Shown: in pieces, positions 18,153 to 27,958 of the stretch
Layout: every line of letters starts with the position of its first letter
Numbering within the stretch: the stretch's first letter is position 1
Assembly: GCA_049487715.1 (NCBI GenBank)
Contig: CP150585.1
Coordinates: 62,001-126,000, forward strand
DNA length: 64,000 nucleotides
Direction: 5' to 3'
Source of the DNA: Pycnococcus provasolii
Lineage: Eukaryota; Chlorophyta; Pseudoscourfieldiophyceae; Pseudoscourfieldiales
The notes under the pieces: model-generated
What the model saw: only the letters and a program-made list of their open reading frames with translations
What the model was told of the DNA's origin: nothing
Databases searched by the model: none
Position numbers and translations under genes: made by a program

Positions 18153-18692
18153 TTAATCTACGACAAGTGCAGTCTTGAGCGTATCCGTGTCTCCAAAAAA
18201 ATTATCTACGATACTTTCAGCTCGCTCGATGATTGATGAAGGGTCCTCCCTACCCTGTGCATGAAGGTTAGCCAGCTCATGGAAGTTTGCGATGACGTTT
18301 GCCAATGACGGAGTAGCCCACTGTTTAACGAACTTGCGTACAAGCAGTACTCCGTTGCTGTCTTCACGTTTTCCTAGAAGCCGTGCCTTCTCGGTCAAGG
18401 TACCATTGATGACGTTGTAGATGAACTGTCTGTCTCCAACTGAGTAGGACTGGTTCCATTGAGCGTTGCTGTACGCGTCGATAGTGGTTCCTTTGACGTC
18501 GCTTGTGAAGGTCGTTAGTCCAAGGCCTTTCAGTTTGCTGCTCACAGCTTCAAACCAAGCGCTGTAAGTTGTACTGCTACCGTCGTACTGTTTTTCTCCA
18601 TCGATGAGTTTCAGAATACCAGTGGTTGTACTAGTTTCGAACTTGCTAAGGTCGGCCACGTTCAAACCATTAGTGATGTTTGCGGCAGGCAT
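18153..18692 (-). pseudogene. Copia-type retrotransposon gag fragment
   Basis: A 179-residue frame starts MPAANITNGLNVADLSKFE and continues ILKLIDGEKQYDGSSTTYSAWFEAVSSKLKGLGL, then SYSVGDRQFIYNVINGTL and SLANVIANFHELANL. The order 'L.G..NY..W...L...L...GL' followed by helices that end each processed fragment is the Ty1/copia gag (UBN2/DUF4219-like) pattern. It is cut off before any zinc knuckle, protease, integrase or reverse transcriptase. Its lower GC and lack of partner domains mark it as a relic. No matched LTR pair could be found by eye. Confidence 0.5.
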
Positions 18693-19022
18693 CCTTTTTA
18701 ATGTTGATGAATCGGTGAATCTGTAGGTACTCCTCCTTTTTCTCCCTTTTTCTTCACTAAGGTCTCCCCACTTCCGGTACCGGTGTGTGACAACCGCAAG
18801 GTCTAACCACTTGCAAGTGTGACGGCAACCAAGGGTTGCTAAGTAGTGTCAGGTAACGACCGTCTTCGTTACACAACTTACACACGTACACGGGAGGGAA
18901 AGAGTGAAGTGTAGATACGTTGACGGGGTGACGTCGACACCGGGAACCTCACCTAGAGAACTAAGAGATAAGTAGTTCTTGTGTAAAGGGAAGACACCTG
19001 GGGCAAAGCTTGAGGGGATAAG

Positions 19023-19357
19023 GAACGGTAACGAGGAGGTATCCTCTTCGGAGGAGGTATCCTCAAGACACAAAGTCCGAGACTGTTCTCCACTTAGGAT
19101 TAGGGTTTCCACTCACACTCGTTCACTACCTAGACGTGATCCCTCCTCCGACATTTATTGCCGGACGCTATTTCGTGACTGCAGCTCAGGCGGCGGCGGC
19201 GGCTGAGGCTGAAAGACAGGCGGCAGAGCACCTGCACCTGCAGCATCAACAGCACCAGCAGCAACGTCATCATCCTCACCACCTTCACCCTCACCACGCT
19301 CATCAAATGCACGTGTCAGCAGCTATGCAGCAGCAGGCGATGCACCAGCATCCGTAA
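19023..19357 (+). CDS. Possible His/Gln/Ala-rich exon
   Basis: A plus-strand frame is open from just after a TAA at about 19019 to the stop at 19357, without an upstream ATG. Its end has coding-like composition: FIAGRYFVTAAQAAAAAEAE, followed by Gln/His runs and MHVSAAMQQQAMHQHP. It may be the last exon of a spliced gene or chance low complexity. No partner exon was found. Confidence 0.25.
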
Positions 19358-19549
19358 GGCGCGGGAGCAGGAGGGGTGCAGCTCCACCACCTCCTCCACC
19401 TCCTCCACCGCACTCTCAGGGTAGTGGTGAAGTAGACACGGCAATTGTGCAGTGATGCGCAGTGTTGTAGAGTGAATGATATACTAATTATGTTGTGACA
19501 AGTATTGAACTGTAATATTTGAATTTCATTTTTTTTTGATTGTACGTGC

Positions 19550-20827
19550 TTACGATGCCGCCGCCGTCGCTTGCTCGCCGCCGTCGCCTTCTTCGCCCGC
19601 GTCGGGCGCGACCTTCGGCGCAAAGCCGAACAGGTTGCGCATGTCGCGTTTGCGCTTCTCCCAGCGCACGGTGTTCTGCCGCTTGATGTCCTTTTTCCTC
19701 TTCTCCTCCTTTCGCTCCGAGTGGTACTGCTCGTACTCGGCGTATCCCTGGAAGAAGACGAACTCGCGCTGCTTCGCGTTGAGATTCCGGTCGATGAACT
19801 TGCCCGAGTGGCAGAAGATGGTGTCGGCGACGCGCTGGTAGCCGAGCGACACGGCGACGTCGAGCGGGCTGCGTCCGCGCCTGTCGCGGATCTCCCACAG
19901 GTATCCCGGGTCGGTGGACATGCGCCGCAGTCGCTCGATGCCCGCGGCGTTGTTGTTTCGCGCGCACATGTGCGCGAGCGTTCCACCCGACGACCCGACG
20001 CCGCGCATGAGGAATGTCGGGTACTGCGCGACGATCGTCGCGAGCGTCTCGACGTTCGACTCGAGCTTGGTGGCTGACCTTGCGCGCAGCCATGCGGGGT
20101 ATGCGAGCATGCGCTCGAGCGCCTTGTCGAGTTTGGCCATCGCCGAGCGCCACGGCCGTCCGTTGCGCGTGACTCGCTTCCACTTGCGGAACGACTTGCG
20201 CAGTCTCACGTTGAGCATGCGTTGCATCGTCCTGCTCATGAGTCTTCTCGTCGCGCGCGCGGTGGTCGCCTCCTCGCGCCAGCTGTTGAATGCGCTGACG
20301 AGTCCCATGTTCAGCCACCTTCTCGCGACGTTTTCGAGTTTCGTGGACATCTCCGCCATCTGCGCGGTGCTCTGCGCGTGCTGCACGCGAAGCTGCGTGC
20401 TGCTCGCGGTTGTTCTCAGACCCGCAAGAGGGTCCGCGCTTCCTCCTGCGTTTCCGCGGCTTCCCGGCCTTGTGTTTCCTAGCGCCGCGACGCTGAACAT
20501 GCGCCTGTACTCTCGTTCCTGCCTTTCATCCATGAACGGGTCAACAGGCCCACCCCCGATTCCCACGGCCGACGCGAGGTCGTCTTCGTCGTCGTCGAGG
20601 TCAATCGACGCAAATCGGCTTTGCTTTGAGGCACGCACAGACGCGTGTGATCTCTTCGACGCTTCGATTTGCGCCTCCACGACGTGCATTCTCATACTTA
20701 AGTGTCCCTTAAGCCGTTGATTCTTGAATCCCAAAGAAGTACCCATGGTAGAATCATCATCTCCCCCTAATAGCATAAACGTTTGACGCGTTAGGACACT
20801 AGAGAGCTGAATCTGATGCGTGGACAT
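19550..20827 (-). CDS. Sfi1-like/ankyrin-repeat protein
   Basis: A 425-residue protein from the ATG at 20827 (MSTHQIQLSS); a GTG-led extension reaches 20890. An acidic linker (SIDLDDDEDDLASA) is followed by two or more segments with the L-x3-F-x2-W signature of Sfi1/centrin-binding helices (GLVSAFNSWREE and LRKSFRKWKRV, about 185-220). One or two ankyrin-like repeats follow (about 279-335): GGTLAHMCARNNNAAGIERL, then RDRRGRSPLDVAVSLGYQRV. The C-terminus is a Lys/Arg/Glu-rich helix (YHSERKEEKRKKDIKRQNTV). The combination suggests a centrin- or basal-body-associated scaffold, but that is inference; related ankyrin proteins of unknown function occur in green algae. Confidence 0.7.
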   Translation of the reverse strand: MSTHQIQLSSVLTRQTFMLLGGDDDSTMGTSLGFKNQRLKGHLSMRMHVVEAQIEASKRSHASVRASKQSRFASIDLDDDEDDLASAVGIGGGPVDPFMDERQEREYRRMFSVAALGNTRPGSRGNAGGSADPLAGLRTTASSTQLRVQHAQSTAQMAEMSTKLENVARRWLNMGLVSAFNSWREEATTARATRRLMSRTMQRMLNVRLRKSFRKWKRVTRNGRPWRSAMAKLDKALERMLAYPAWLRARSATKLESNVETLATIVAQYPTFLMRGVGSSGGTLAHMCARNNNAAGIERLRRMSTDPGYLWEIRDRRGRSPLDVAVSLGYQRVADTIFCHSGKFIDRNLNAKQREFVFFQGYAEYEQYHSERKEEKRKKDIKRQNTVRWEKRKRDMRNLFGFAPKVAPDAGEEGDGGEQATAAAS

Positions 20828-20999
20828 GACATTGACTGCACCACCAGGCGTTGAAGGCCGGCCCCACCAGTCGCCATGATTCGCGGACACTTCTTCAAGA
20901 CGAGGAGCTCTTCGGAATGATTCCTCCGACGAAGAATGAAATTGGCAGATGGAGCCTTCTCGGAGCTCCTTTCCTTTTCAGTGGGGAGTTCCTTTGGTT

Positions 21000-21230
21000 C
21001 CAACGAGTGATTAGGTCGGGGAGAACTGTTTCACATCCCTCCCCGACTTAATCGCGAGGTTGTCCAAAGAAACACATTTCTCCCCGACCTAATCGCTCGA
21101 CCAAAGGTACTTCACATCCCGACCATTTCCGACTTAATCGCGAGGTTGTCCAAAGTTCACATTTCGACCATTTCCGACGTATGTACAGTAATCGCGAGAC
21201 CAAGCAAGTTGTCCAAAGTACAAACGTTTT
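21000..21230 (+). repeat. Imperfect tandem repeats around TAATCGCGAGGTTGTCCAAAG
   Basis: Three imperfect copies of a roughly 70-bp unit lie at about 21048, 21128 and 21188, each with TAATCGCGAG and, further on, GTTGTCCAAAG. Copies of TCCCCGAC(TT/CT)TAATCGC alternate between them. They lie upstream of the Sfi1/ankyrin gene. The remaining stretch to 21996 shows no gene that I can support. Confidence 0.6.
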
Positions 21231-21996
21231 CCCAGTCGTTTTCGATCCCTCCAGGGCTCCCACATTAAATATTATTGACGAGCTTGTGGACCGGTCAACC
21301 CCTTCCACTGCAGTTCCCAGGAACACTGGTCACTCCTCACACTCACACTCTCAAAGGCACAGCTCACTAGCTCAGCTCACTGGAGCTTGTCCCACACTCC
21401 CACGGCCTTGTAAATTTGTAAATAGACTTGTAGTGGTCACCGTACTGTAAACTTTACCACGGCCTTGCACCTACATACATAGACTAGGTACAGTATGACG
21501 AAAGCTGTGCCCTTCTTCTGTACTGTAGCATTCTGTGCAAGTGTGCAACTACGGTTCCTTTCAACACAGAAATACAGTTTCCGTGCCGTTGTACCACTGC
21601 CTTACACGGGTGATCATTCCATACAGGATTCCTTAAGCATAGACTATCGTAGTAAAAGCTCGTGGGCCAAGTTCAACACGCTGATCATGAGGGTTAGCTC
21701 ATCAGATCAGGCATGAGAGGCATGGAATCGGTTTTTGGGCTCCCGGACTAGGGTTATGCTTTAGGGGTTTCAGGTGAGTTTGGTTTCGGAGTTCCGCCAC
21801 GTGGGTTTGTGACATGTGAAGGAGTGGCGGCTTCCTGGCTCCTGATTTACCTACTGGTGAAGATATTGGGTTGGATTTGGATGGGATTTGATTGAAGGCC
21901 TTATCGCCACTTCTACGGTGGTGAAGAGGTGTCTCCTGTGGCCCTTGGTCGGCCCAGAGGCGTCCTGTGGGCGAGCCACTAGATGGGCTCGTCCGA

Positions 21997-22591
21997 GGGG
22001 ATTTGCCTAAGAAGTAGGGGCGTTTGTCGGGAGCCCAAAAAACTAACTTTTGCGCTATTTGTGCGCTTGAGATGCGGTTTTTTGCGCTGGATTCCTCATC
22101 TCTCGTAATGGACTTTAGAACAAAACAACACTCAAAACGGAGCTGTAGAACGCCGTCAGTGCGTTGTGAAGTGAGTGCACTCGGCTGATCTATAACGGGG
22201 AAATATAACGGGGAACTTCCCCTTCGCATTTCTCCGACTAGGGGGGGAGGGGATAAAAAATCAGAAAATCTCCCTCCCCCAACATTCGATCAAATTCTTG
22301 GTTCATTTTCCCATAACATCCCCTGAACTGAATTCTACTACGGGGAAATTTTAATTTGGGCCCCTCCCCGTTATATTTCCCCGTTATAGATCAGCCGAGT
22401 GCACTCACTTCACAACGCGCTGACGGCGTTCTACAGGTCGGTTTTGAGTGTTGTTTTGTTCTAAACACCATTTCGAAAGACGAGGAATCCAGCGCAACAA
22501 ACCGCATCTCAAGCGCACAAATAGCGCAAAAGTTAATTTTTTGGGCTCCCTCCAAAAAGGGCGAAAATTCCTACTTCTTAGGCAAATCCCC
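21997..22591. repeat. Large inverted repeat (fold-back element)
   Basis: The sequence at 21997 to about 22217 recurs as a close reverse complement at about 22366-22591. The outer ends are GGGGATTTGCCTAAGAAGTAG and its complement. The arms are about 225 bp, roughly 85% or more alike by eye, around a spacer of about 150 bp. Both arms, read inward, give the same peptide (LYFPVIDQPSALTSQR, SSAQIAQK), so any coding potential is mirrored. This looks like a fold-back transposon or MITE. I see no clear target-site duplication. Confidence 0.75.
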
Positions 22592-22985
22592 TGTTAAAAA
22601 AAAACCCTAACCGGAAGGGAAGACGATAAGATGAAGATGGATCTCGATTCGACCAAGATGGTGCCAGCTCGGATTCCTGCGAGACCAAATCGTTCCAATT
22701 CGGCGCCGAAGAGGTATCCCCGCACGCATCCCCTCCTGGACCAAATGCCCCGTTCTAGGTAAGGTTAGTTCGCCGGCCCCTCAACTCCGCCTCCCCCTCC
22801 GCCGACCCCTCTCACTTATCTCATATCTGTATCGGGAAAGTAGTCTCCCAAGCGGTTCATCATCGGCGTATCTACCTACCTGGCGTATCTGGCGTATCTA
22901 GCTAGATACAGCAGCGTGTGTTCCCTTCACTTCGCTTCACTGCTCCTCACTGCTCCGCACTCTGTGTGCACCGAGTCTTGTTAGA

Positions 22986-24128
22986 ATGATGCACGCTCCC
23001 ACTCAGAAGCAAAGTATGCTCGGTCAAGGTGGACTTTCACGGGGACGTGTCGCTCAGTGCACTCGTAAGTCCATTCGACGATCATGTCAGGTTCGTGCGG
23101 GTAAGACCTCAACAGGCCCGCGTGTCGCGATCGTCGGCGTCACGGGTGCGGTGGGTATGGAGTTTCTGCAAATCCTCAAGCAGCGTGACTTCCCGTACTC
23201 GTCGATGAAAATGCTCGCATCCGCGCGCTCTGCGGGGAAAAAGGTGGACTTTGACGGTGAGACGTACACCGTCGAGGAACTCACGGAGAACAGCTTCGGA
23301 GACTGCGACCTCGCGCTCTTCTCAGCAGGTGGGTCCGCGACCAAAAAGTTTGCACCCGCGGCGTCCGATGCGGGGTGCACAGTCGTCGACAACTCGTCCG
23401 CCTTCCGCATGACGGACGGCGTGCCGCTCGTCGTGCCGGAAATCAACGTCGAGGCGATGAAAGACATCAAGCTTGGCAAGGGGGGCATCATCGCAAACCC
23501 CAACTGCTCGACCATCATCGCACTCACCGCTGTCACCCCCATCCACAAGGCGGTTGGCGTCAAGCGAATGGTCGTCAGCACGTACCAAGCAGCCTCAGGC
23601 GCAGGGCAGGCGGCGATGGAGGAACTCGAACTGCAGACGCGCGAGGCACTCGACGGCAAACCCATCACCACGAACATCTTCCCGCGCCAGTACGCATTCA
23701 ACCTATTCAGCCACAACAGCGACGTCGACGTCGATCTCGGGTACAACGAGGAGGAAATGAAGCTCGTCAAGGAGACGGCGAAAATATGGAACACGAAAGA
23801 CGTCAAGGTGACGGGAACGTGCGTCCGCGTTCCGGTGATGCGTGCTCACGCGGAGAGCATCAACCTCGAGCTCAACGCGCCGCTCACCGTCGACGAGGCG
23901 CGCAAGCTGCTCGAGAATGCAGCTGGCGTGAGCGTCATCGACAACCGCAAGGAGAACGACTTCCCCACGCCGCTCGTCGCGAGCTACAACGACGACGTGT
24001 ACGTCGGCCGCATTCGCCGCGACATTTCGCGCGACGACGACTGCGGCATCGACCTTTTCGTGTGCGGCGACCAGATTCGCAAGGGCGCCGCGCTCAACGC
24101 CGTGCAGATCGCGGAAGCCTTGCTGTGA
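22986..24128 (+). CDS. asd: Aspartate-semialdehyde dehydrogenase, plastid-targeted
   Basis: A 380-residue protein. It reduces aspartyl-4-phosphate to aspartate semialdehyde with NADPH, the branch point to lysine, threonine and methionine in the plastid. Residues 1-45 form a basic, Ser/Arg-rich transit peptide (SIRRSCQVRAGKTSTGP). The Rossmann motif is VAIVGVTGAVGMEFL. The catalytic Cys is in NPNCSTIIALTA (about 172), preceded by DNSSAFRM and VPEIN. The substrate-binding segment is TYQAASGAGQAAMEEL, and the acid/base His is in RVPVMRAHAESI (about 287). The end is the typical DNIRKGAALNA-like GDQIRKGAALNAVQIAE. Length and motifs match the family, with no intron. A TGTAA poly(A) candidate lies at 24245-24249. 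Confidence 0.97.
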   Translation: MMHAPTQKQSMLGQGGLSRGRVAQCTRKSIRRSCQVRAGKTSTGPRVAIVGVTGAVGMEFLQILKQRDFPYSSMKMLASARSAGKKVDFDGETYTVEELTENSFGDCDLALFSAGGSATKKFAPAASDAGCTVVDNSSAFRMTDGVPLVVPEINVEAMKDIKLGKGGIIANPNCSTIIALTAVTPIHKAVGVKRMVVSTYQAASGAGQAAMEELELQTREALDGKPITTNIFPRQYAFNLFSHNSDVDVDLGYNEEEMKLVKETAKIWNTKDVKVTGTCVRVPVMRAHAESINLELNAPLTVDEARKLLENAAGVSVIDNRKENDFPTPLVASYNDDVYVGRIRRDISRDDDCGIDLFVCGDQIRKGAALNAVQIAEALL

Positions 24129-24401
24129 GTGGCAACGGGAGCGGGGATATCAGTAATGAAAGAGTAACTACAATACTATGCGTAACAAGAGAATGAAGAT
24201 GAAGTAGTCCCTCCCTTTGTTGTGTTCGCTGTACACGTCATACATGTAAAGTCGTAAAGTCGTCGTCGCGAGCGCCAGTCACAAGCGTATTATCTGACAC
24301 ACAGAACGATATGGCCGATATGATTGATGTGACTCGCGAACTCACGACCTTCTTCTGCAGTAAAAGGTACACTCACTTGGCGACGAAAACAACTTCCATC
24401 A

Positions 24402-24949
24402 CGCCTTGCATCGCCGTGTTAAACCCGGAGAGTTAGGCGCGATGTGCGCCTTGCATCGCCGTGTTAAACCCGGAGAGTTAGGCGAGATGTACGCCTTGCA
24501 TCGCCGTGTTAAACCCGGAGAGTTAGGCGAGATGTACGCCTTGCATCGCCGTGTTAAACCCGGAGAGTTAGGCGAGATGTACGCCTTGCATCGCCGTGTT
24601 GAACCCGGAGAGTTAGGCGAGATGTGCGCCTTGCATCGCCGTGTTGAACCCGGAGAGTTAGGCGAGATGTACGCCTTGCATCGCCGTGTTGAATCCGGAG
24701 AGTTAGGCGAGATGTGCGCCTTGCATCGCCGTGTTGAATCCGGAGAGTTAGGCGAGATGTACGCCTTGCATCGCCGCGTTAAACCGGAGAGTTAGGCGAG
24801 ATGTACGCCTTGCATCGCCGTGTTAAACCGGAGAGTTAGGCGAGATGTACGCCTTGCATCGCCGTGTTGAACCCGGAGAGTTAGGCGAGATGTACGCCTT
24901 GCATCGCCGTGTTAAACTGGAGAGTTTCGCCAAAGATGCGCCTTGCATC
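24402..24949 (+). repeat. 45-bp minisatellite, about 12 copies
   Basis: Twelve head-to-tail units of 45 bp contain TTGCATCGCCGTGTTAAACC and GGAGAGTTAGGCGAGATGTA. Copies 9 and 10 have lost one base (44 bp). Variants alternate (GTTAAACCC/GTTGAACCC/GTTGAATCC; TGTACG/TGTGCG). The array ends about 65 bp before the ATG of the LRR gene, so it sits in its promoter or 5' UTR. Because 45 is a multiple of three it also reads as a 15-residue peptide repeat, which I do not consider a protein. Confidence 0.95.
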
Positions 24950-25014
24950 CCGGTTATCCCCACCGGGACCCCTCACCCCTTTCCCGCCATTCCTCCCGCT
25001 CCTAAGGGTAACTT

Positions 25015-27864
25015 ATGTCGCTGCTGACGGCGTCGCACCTGCTTGAGGCGCTCGGGTTGGAGGACGGCAGCAGCGGCGGCGGCGTTGGCGGCGGTGGCCT
25101 CTCCTCCTCCTCCTCCTCCGCAGCGGCGGCAGCAGCAGCAGCAGCGGTGTCGGCCGATCTCGGCGCACACTCGTCTTCAGGTGCTTCAGGTGCTTCAGCT
25201 TCGGCTTCGTCAGGAGCGATCTCGTCGTCTTCGTCTTCTTCGATTTCTTCGTCAGCGCAATCTGCTTTGGCCGCCTTAACCTCTTTAGAACTGTTATTTC
25301 ACCCCGCGGGTTTCGTGCCTGTCGCTGTCGCGGACTTATTGAAAGACTTACGTGAAATATCACTCCTGCACGGACGACTCGTCGCGCCGCCGCCACTCGG
25401 ACAAACCAAGGCGGGTGGTACCGTGGAAACGATACGGCTCTGCCACCAACCTCTGCTGAAGTCACTCAGAGGCGTCGGCGCGTGCCCAAGCCTATCCGCC
25501 GTATACGTCCTCCACAGCGGGCTCGTTGAGACGAACGGACTCGAGCAATGCCCACTGCTGGATACGCTCTGGCTCACGGACAACAGCGTTGCCACCCTGG
25601 AGCCGCTCGCGGCGAACGCAAACCTGAGACACGTGCGCGCTCAAAGCAACCTCGTCGAGCATCTCAACGGGCTCGAGAGACTCGCAAAACTCCACACAAT
25701 CAAGCTCGCAGGGAACCCAATCGCGAGCCTCGACGATGTCGCACTGCTTGGAAGCCTTGCGAGCCTGCGTGATGTCAGCTTTCACGAGGCGGAGTGCTCG
25801 CGACATCCGTGCCCATTCTTGCTGCGAGAGTGCGCACCCGAAGCCGATGACGGGCACGAGCAGCAGCAGCATGGCGGCGTGATTCTCGTTGACCAGCGAG
25901 CGTACCGACGCGCCGTGCTGAGCATGCTGCGCCAAATCACGGTGCTCGACGGGTGCTTTGCCGCCGCGTCGGAACGAATCACCGCCGACGACGCGCACAT
26001 CGCCGCCGCACTATCGTTCAGCGACGATATGGAACGCATTCGAAGTCGTGCAGCTACGCAGCTCGCCAACCTGACCGCCGTCGTCGCTAGCGCAGCGCAG
26101 GAACATGACAGGGTGCGCAGTGCGCTCGACGAGGGCTTTGACGCGTGCGCGAGTAGCTGCGTGGGTCTCGCGCGTGCGGTGGAGGCTGTCGCCAAGCAGC
26201 GCTCGGCGGATGCAGCGCGTGCCGCTGAACGCCTCACCGCCGGCCTGGATGCATGCAAGGCGCGGCATCGCGCGGTGCTCGAGAAGTATGCTGAACAGCT
26301 GGAAGAACACCAGCGGCGTGTTGACGACGCATTCGAGCGCCACGAAGCTCGCGTCGCAAAATGCGCTAACCACTGGAATTGTGTGCTGAGCGAGCTCGCC
26401 GGCTGGGCCGGCGCGGAAGAGCGGCGTCGCCAAGATGATCATGTCGGCACGTTCGTCATGCCCGTGTACCCTCGCGATCCGGAGTACGTCAATGCTATGG
26501 ACGTGCTGCGCAGATTGGCGAATGGCGGACCGCAGTTTCGCGTGCTTGCCATTTGGCGCACGAGCCACCCTCTTGCGGAGAATCGCGCCGCCGAGGTGGG
26601 CACGTGCGTTGGATGGGCGGCACTTGGTGGACGAGCATGGTGCGCACTTGCGGCACGTGGCGCCCCATGGCCGCTATGTGGCAAACGAGACGACGATACG
26701 CCGGAGGACGTGCCGCCATCTCTGCTGTGGTCGGACTATTCGACTTCGGGTGCATTCTTGAGCAACGACGGCGACGATGACGAAGCTCAGGAGGTGGTAG
26801 AGGAAGAGGAGGAGGAGGAGGAGGATGTCGCGTCAAGAAGCACGGCTGCCCGAGGAGGAGCATCCGCTGCTCAGCCTGCAAATACCCTTCTATCTTGGCT
26901 CACACAGTCAACGTTGCGCATGCATCTAGCCGACGCGTGCAACGACGCGATCGCATGCGATGAAAATTCTCAACAGCTTCCACACGTCATGCCCATTTGC
27001 CTTGCCACGGCATGGATGACAAATGGTGGTGATAATAGCACCGGCGTGAAGCCAGGCGTCGGCGTAAGCAAATCAACCGTTGGAGGGGATATCGCCATTT
27101 CAAGCATGATCGCAGCCCAGGCGAGAGAGCAAGCGCTTTCTGTTTCCTACGTTGCTCTTGTGGAACCTGCGCCAGCCAGCGATGAAGCTGCGATAGCTCG
27201 ACTCGAGGCGGCATCTTCTGACATGGACGTGGTTGGTGGCAAGATACCCGCTCCCTCGCCGGGGAAGGCTGCTCCCTCGCCCGATGCCAAACTGGCTCAA
27301 CACCTCGACTCAAATCCTCCGATGGGAGATGCGGCTACCACCGCACGTCTCGCCAGCCTTGCGAGTGGCGTTGCATGCACACATGCGCGGCCAGGCGACT
27401 GGCTGCGCGATCCGTGGTGGGAACTCGAACGTCGCGCCGCAGATGCGGTGGATCCACGTGCAGCCACGCCCGTGGAGGATGACAACAAGAGGCCACCTTT
27501 TCGAGTGGCGCAACAGCGCACTACGGCCTCCACGCGGCGGCCGTCGTCAGATCCAAGGGCACGGCCAATTCCTGCCTCGAAGGAGGAGACGGGTCGCGAG
27601 ACGTCGTCGTCACTCGCTGACGCAGTTGAGCGACAGCTTGCGGAAATCGAGGAGGAGGCGGAGGCGCTACTTCGCGTGCATAATGCCGAGGCGAGGGCGA
27701 ACCTGGACGCGCCTCTGCAGCGCACCTTGGCAAGTCTAGCAAGCGAGCAGGCGAAGCTCGAGAAAAGTATTAGTGCGCATAGAGCTCAACTTGACGTTGA
27801 GCGTGATGCTCAAGATGACGTGATACGTACTTTCCAGGCGTCGGTGGCAGCTTCAGGAATGTGA
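25015..27864 (+). CDS. LRR (SDS22-type) and coiled-coil protein
   Basis: A 949-residue protein. The N-terminus is rich in Gly, Ser and Ala. Residues about 140-265 hold four to five SDS22-type leucine-rich repeats (LSAVYVLHSGLVETNGLEQC, LDTLWLTDNSVATLEPL, LRHVRAQSNLVEHLNGLERL, LHTIKLAGNPIASLDDV) with a capping segment ending RRAVLSMLRQITVLDG, as in axonemal and LRRC9-like proteins. Long helical regions follow (about 330-460 and 860-940), rich in Ala, Glu and Arg. The central part (about 480-800) has EYVNAMDVLRRLANGGPQFRVLAIWRTSH, acidic runs, and no recognised domain. It could be an axonemal or cytoskeletal scaffold; this is inference. A TGTAA lies at 27929-27933. It converges on the demethylase gene with 94 nt between them. 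Confidence 0.8.
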   Translation: MSLLTASHLLEALGLEDGSSGGGVGGGGLSSSSSSAAAAAAAAAVSADLGAHSSSGASGASASASSGAISSSSSSSISSSAQSALAALTSLELLFHPAGFVPVAVADLLKDLREISLLHGRLVAPPPLGQTKAGGTVETIRLCHQPLLKSLRGVGACPSLSAVYVLHSGLVETNGLEQCPLLDTLWLTDNSVATLEPLAANANLRHVRAQSNLVEHLNGLERLAKLHTIKLAGNPIASLDDVALLGSLASLRDVSFHEAECSRHPCPFLLRECAPEADDGHEQQQHGGVILVDQRAYRRAVLSMLRQITVLDGCFAAASERITADDAHIAAALSFSDDMERIRSRAATQLANLTAVVASAAQEHDRVRSALDEGFDACASSCVGLARAVEAVAKQRSADAARAAERLTAGLDACKARHRAVLEKYAEQLEEHQRRVDDAFERHEARVAKCANHWNCVLSELAGWAGAEERRRQDDHVGTFVMPVYPRDPEYVNAMDVLRRLANGGPQFRVLAIWRTSHPLAENRAAEVGTCVGWAALGGRAWCALAARGAPWPLCGKRDDDTPEDVPPSLLWSDYSTSGAFLSNDGDDDEAQEVVEEEEEEEEDVASRSTAARGGASAAQPANTLLSWLTQSTLRMHLADACNDAIACDENSQQLPHVMPICLATAWMTNGGDNSTGVKPGVGVSKSTVGGDIAISSMIAAQAREQALSVSYVALVEPAPASDEAAIARLEAASSDMDVVGGKIPAPSPGKAAPSPDAKLAQHLDSNPPMGDAATTARLASLASGVACTHARPGDWLRDPWWELERRAADAVDPRAATPVEDDNKRPPFRVAQQRTTASTRRPSSDPRARPIPASKEETGRETSSSLADAVERQLAEIEEEAEALLRVHNAEARANLDAPLQRTLASLASEQAKLEKSISAHRAQLDVERDAQDDVIRTFQASVAASGM

Positions 27865-27958
27865 CGAAGGACGACGACGACAACGACAACTACAACTACA
27901 ACGGCAGCGACAGCGACAACAGCAAAGATGTAAATGAGAACTATTGTATTGTGTATTT

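Larger units (their letters stand above)
17445..19549. other. Transposon-relic-rich intergenic region
   Basis: Apart from the gag relic (18153-18692) and a possible exon (19023-19357), I see no gene. Features include CACGTG sites at about 17729 and 17787 in similar local context, a 98-bp stretch at 17935-18032 starting TGTTGG and ending TCAACA (copia-LTR-like termini, unconfirmed), and a duplicated GAGGAGGTATCCTC at about 19035-19064. Confidence 0.5.

Noticed and set aside
23375-24196. A 273-residue Arg/Gln-rich frame inside the ASDH gene
   Set aside because: An out-of-frame shadow of a well-conserved enzyme in GC-rich DNA.
24406-24795. A 129-residue peptide of 15-residue HRRVKPGELG repeats
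   Set aside because: It is the translation of a 45-bp intergenic minisatellite; units 9 and 10 lose a base and break the frame, and nothing else in the frame looks like protein.
24402-24949. CRISPR-like direct repeats
   Set aside because: Units are contiguous with no unique spacers, and the genome is eukaryotic.
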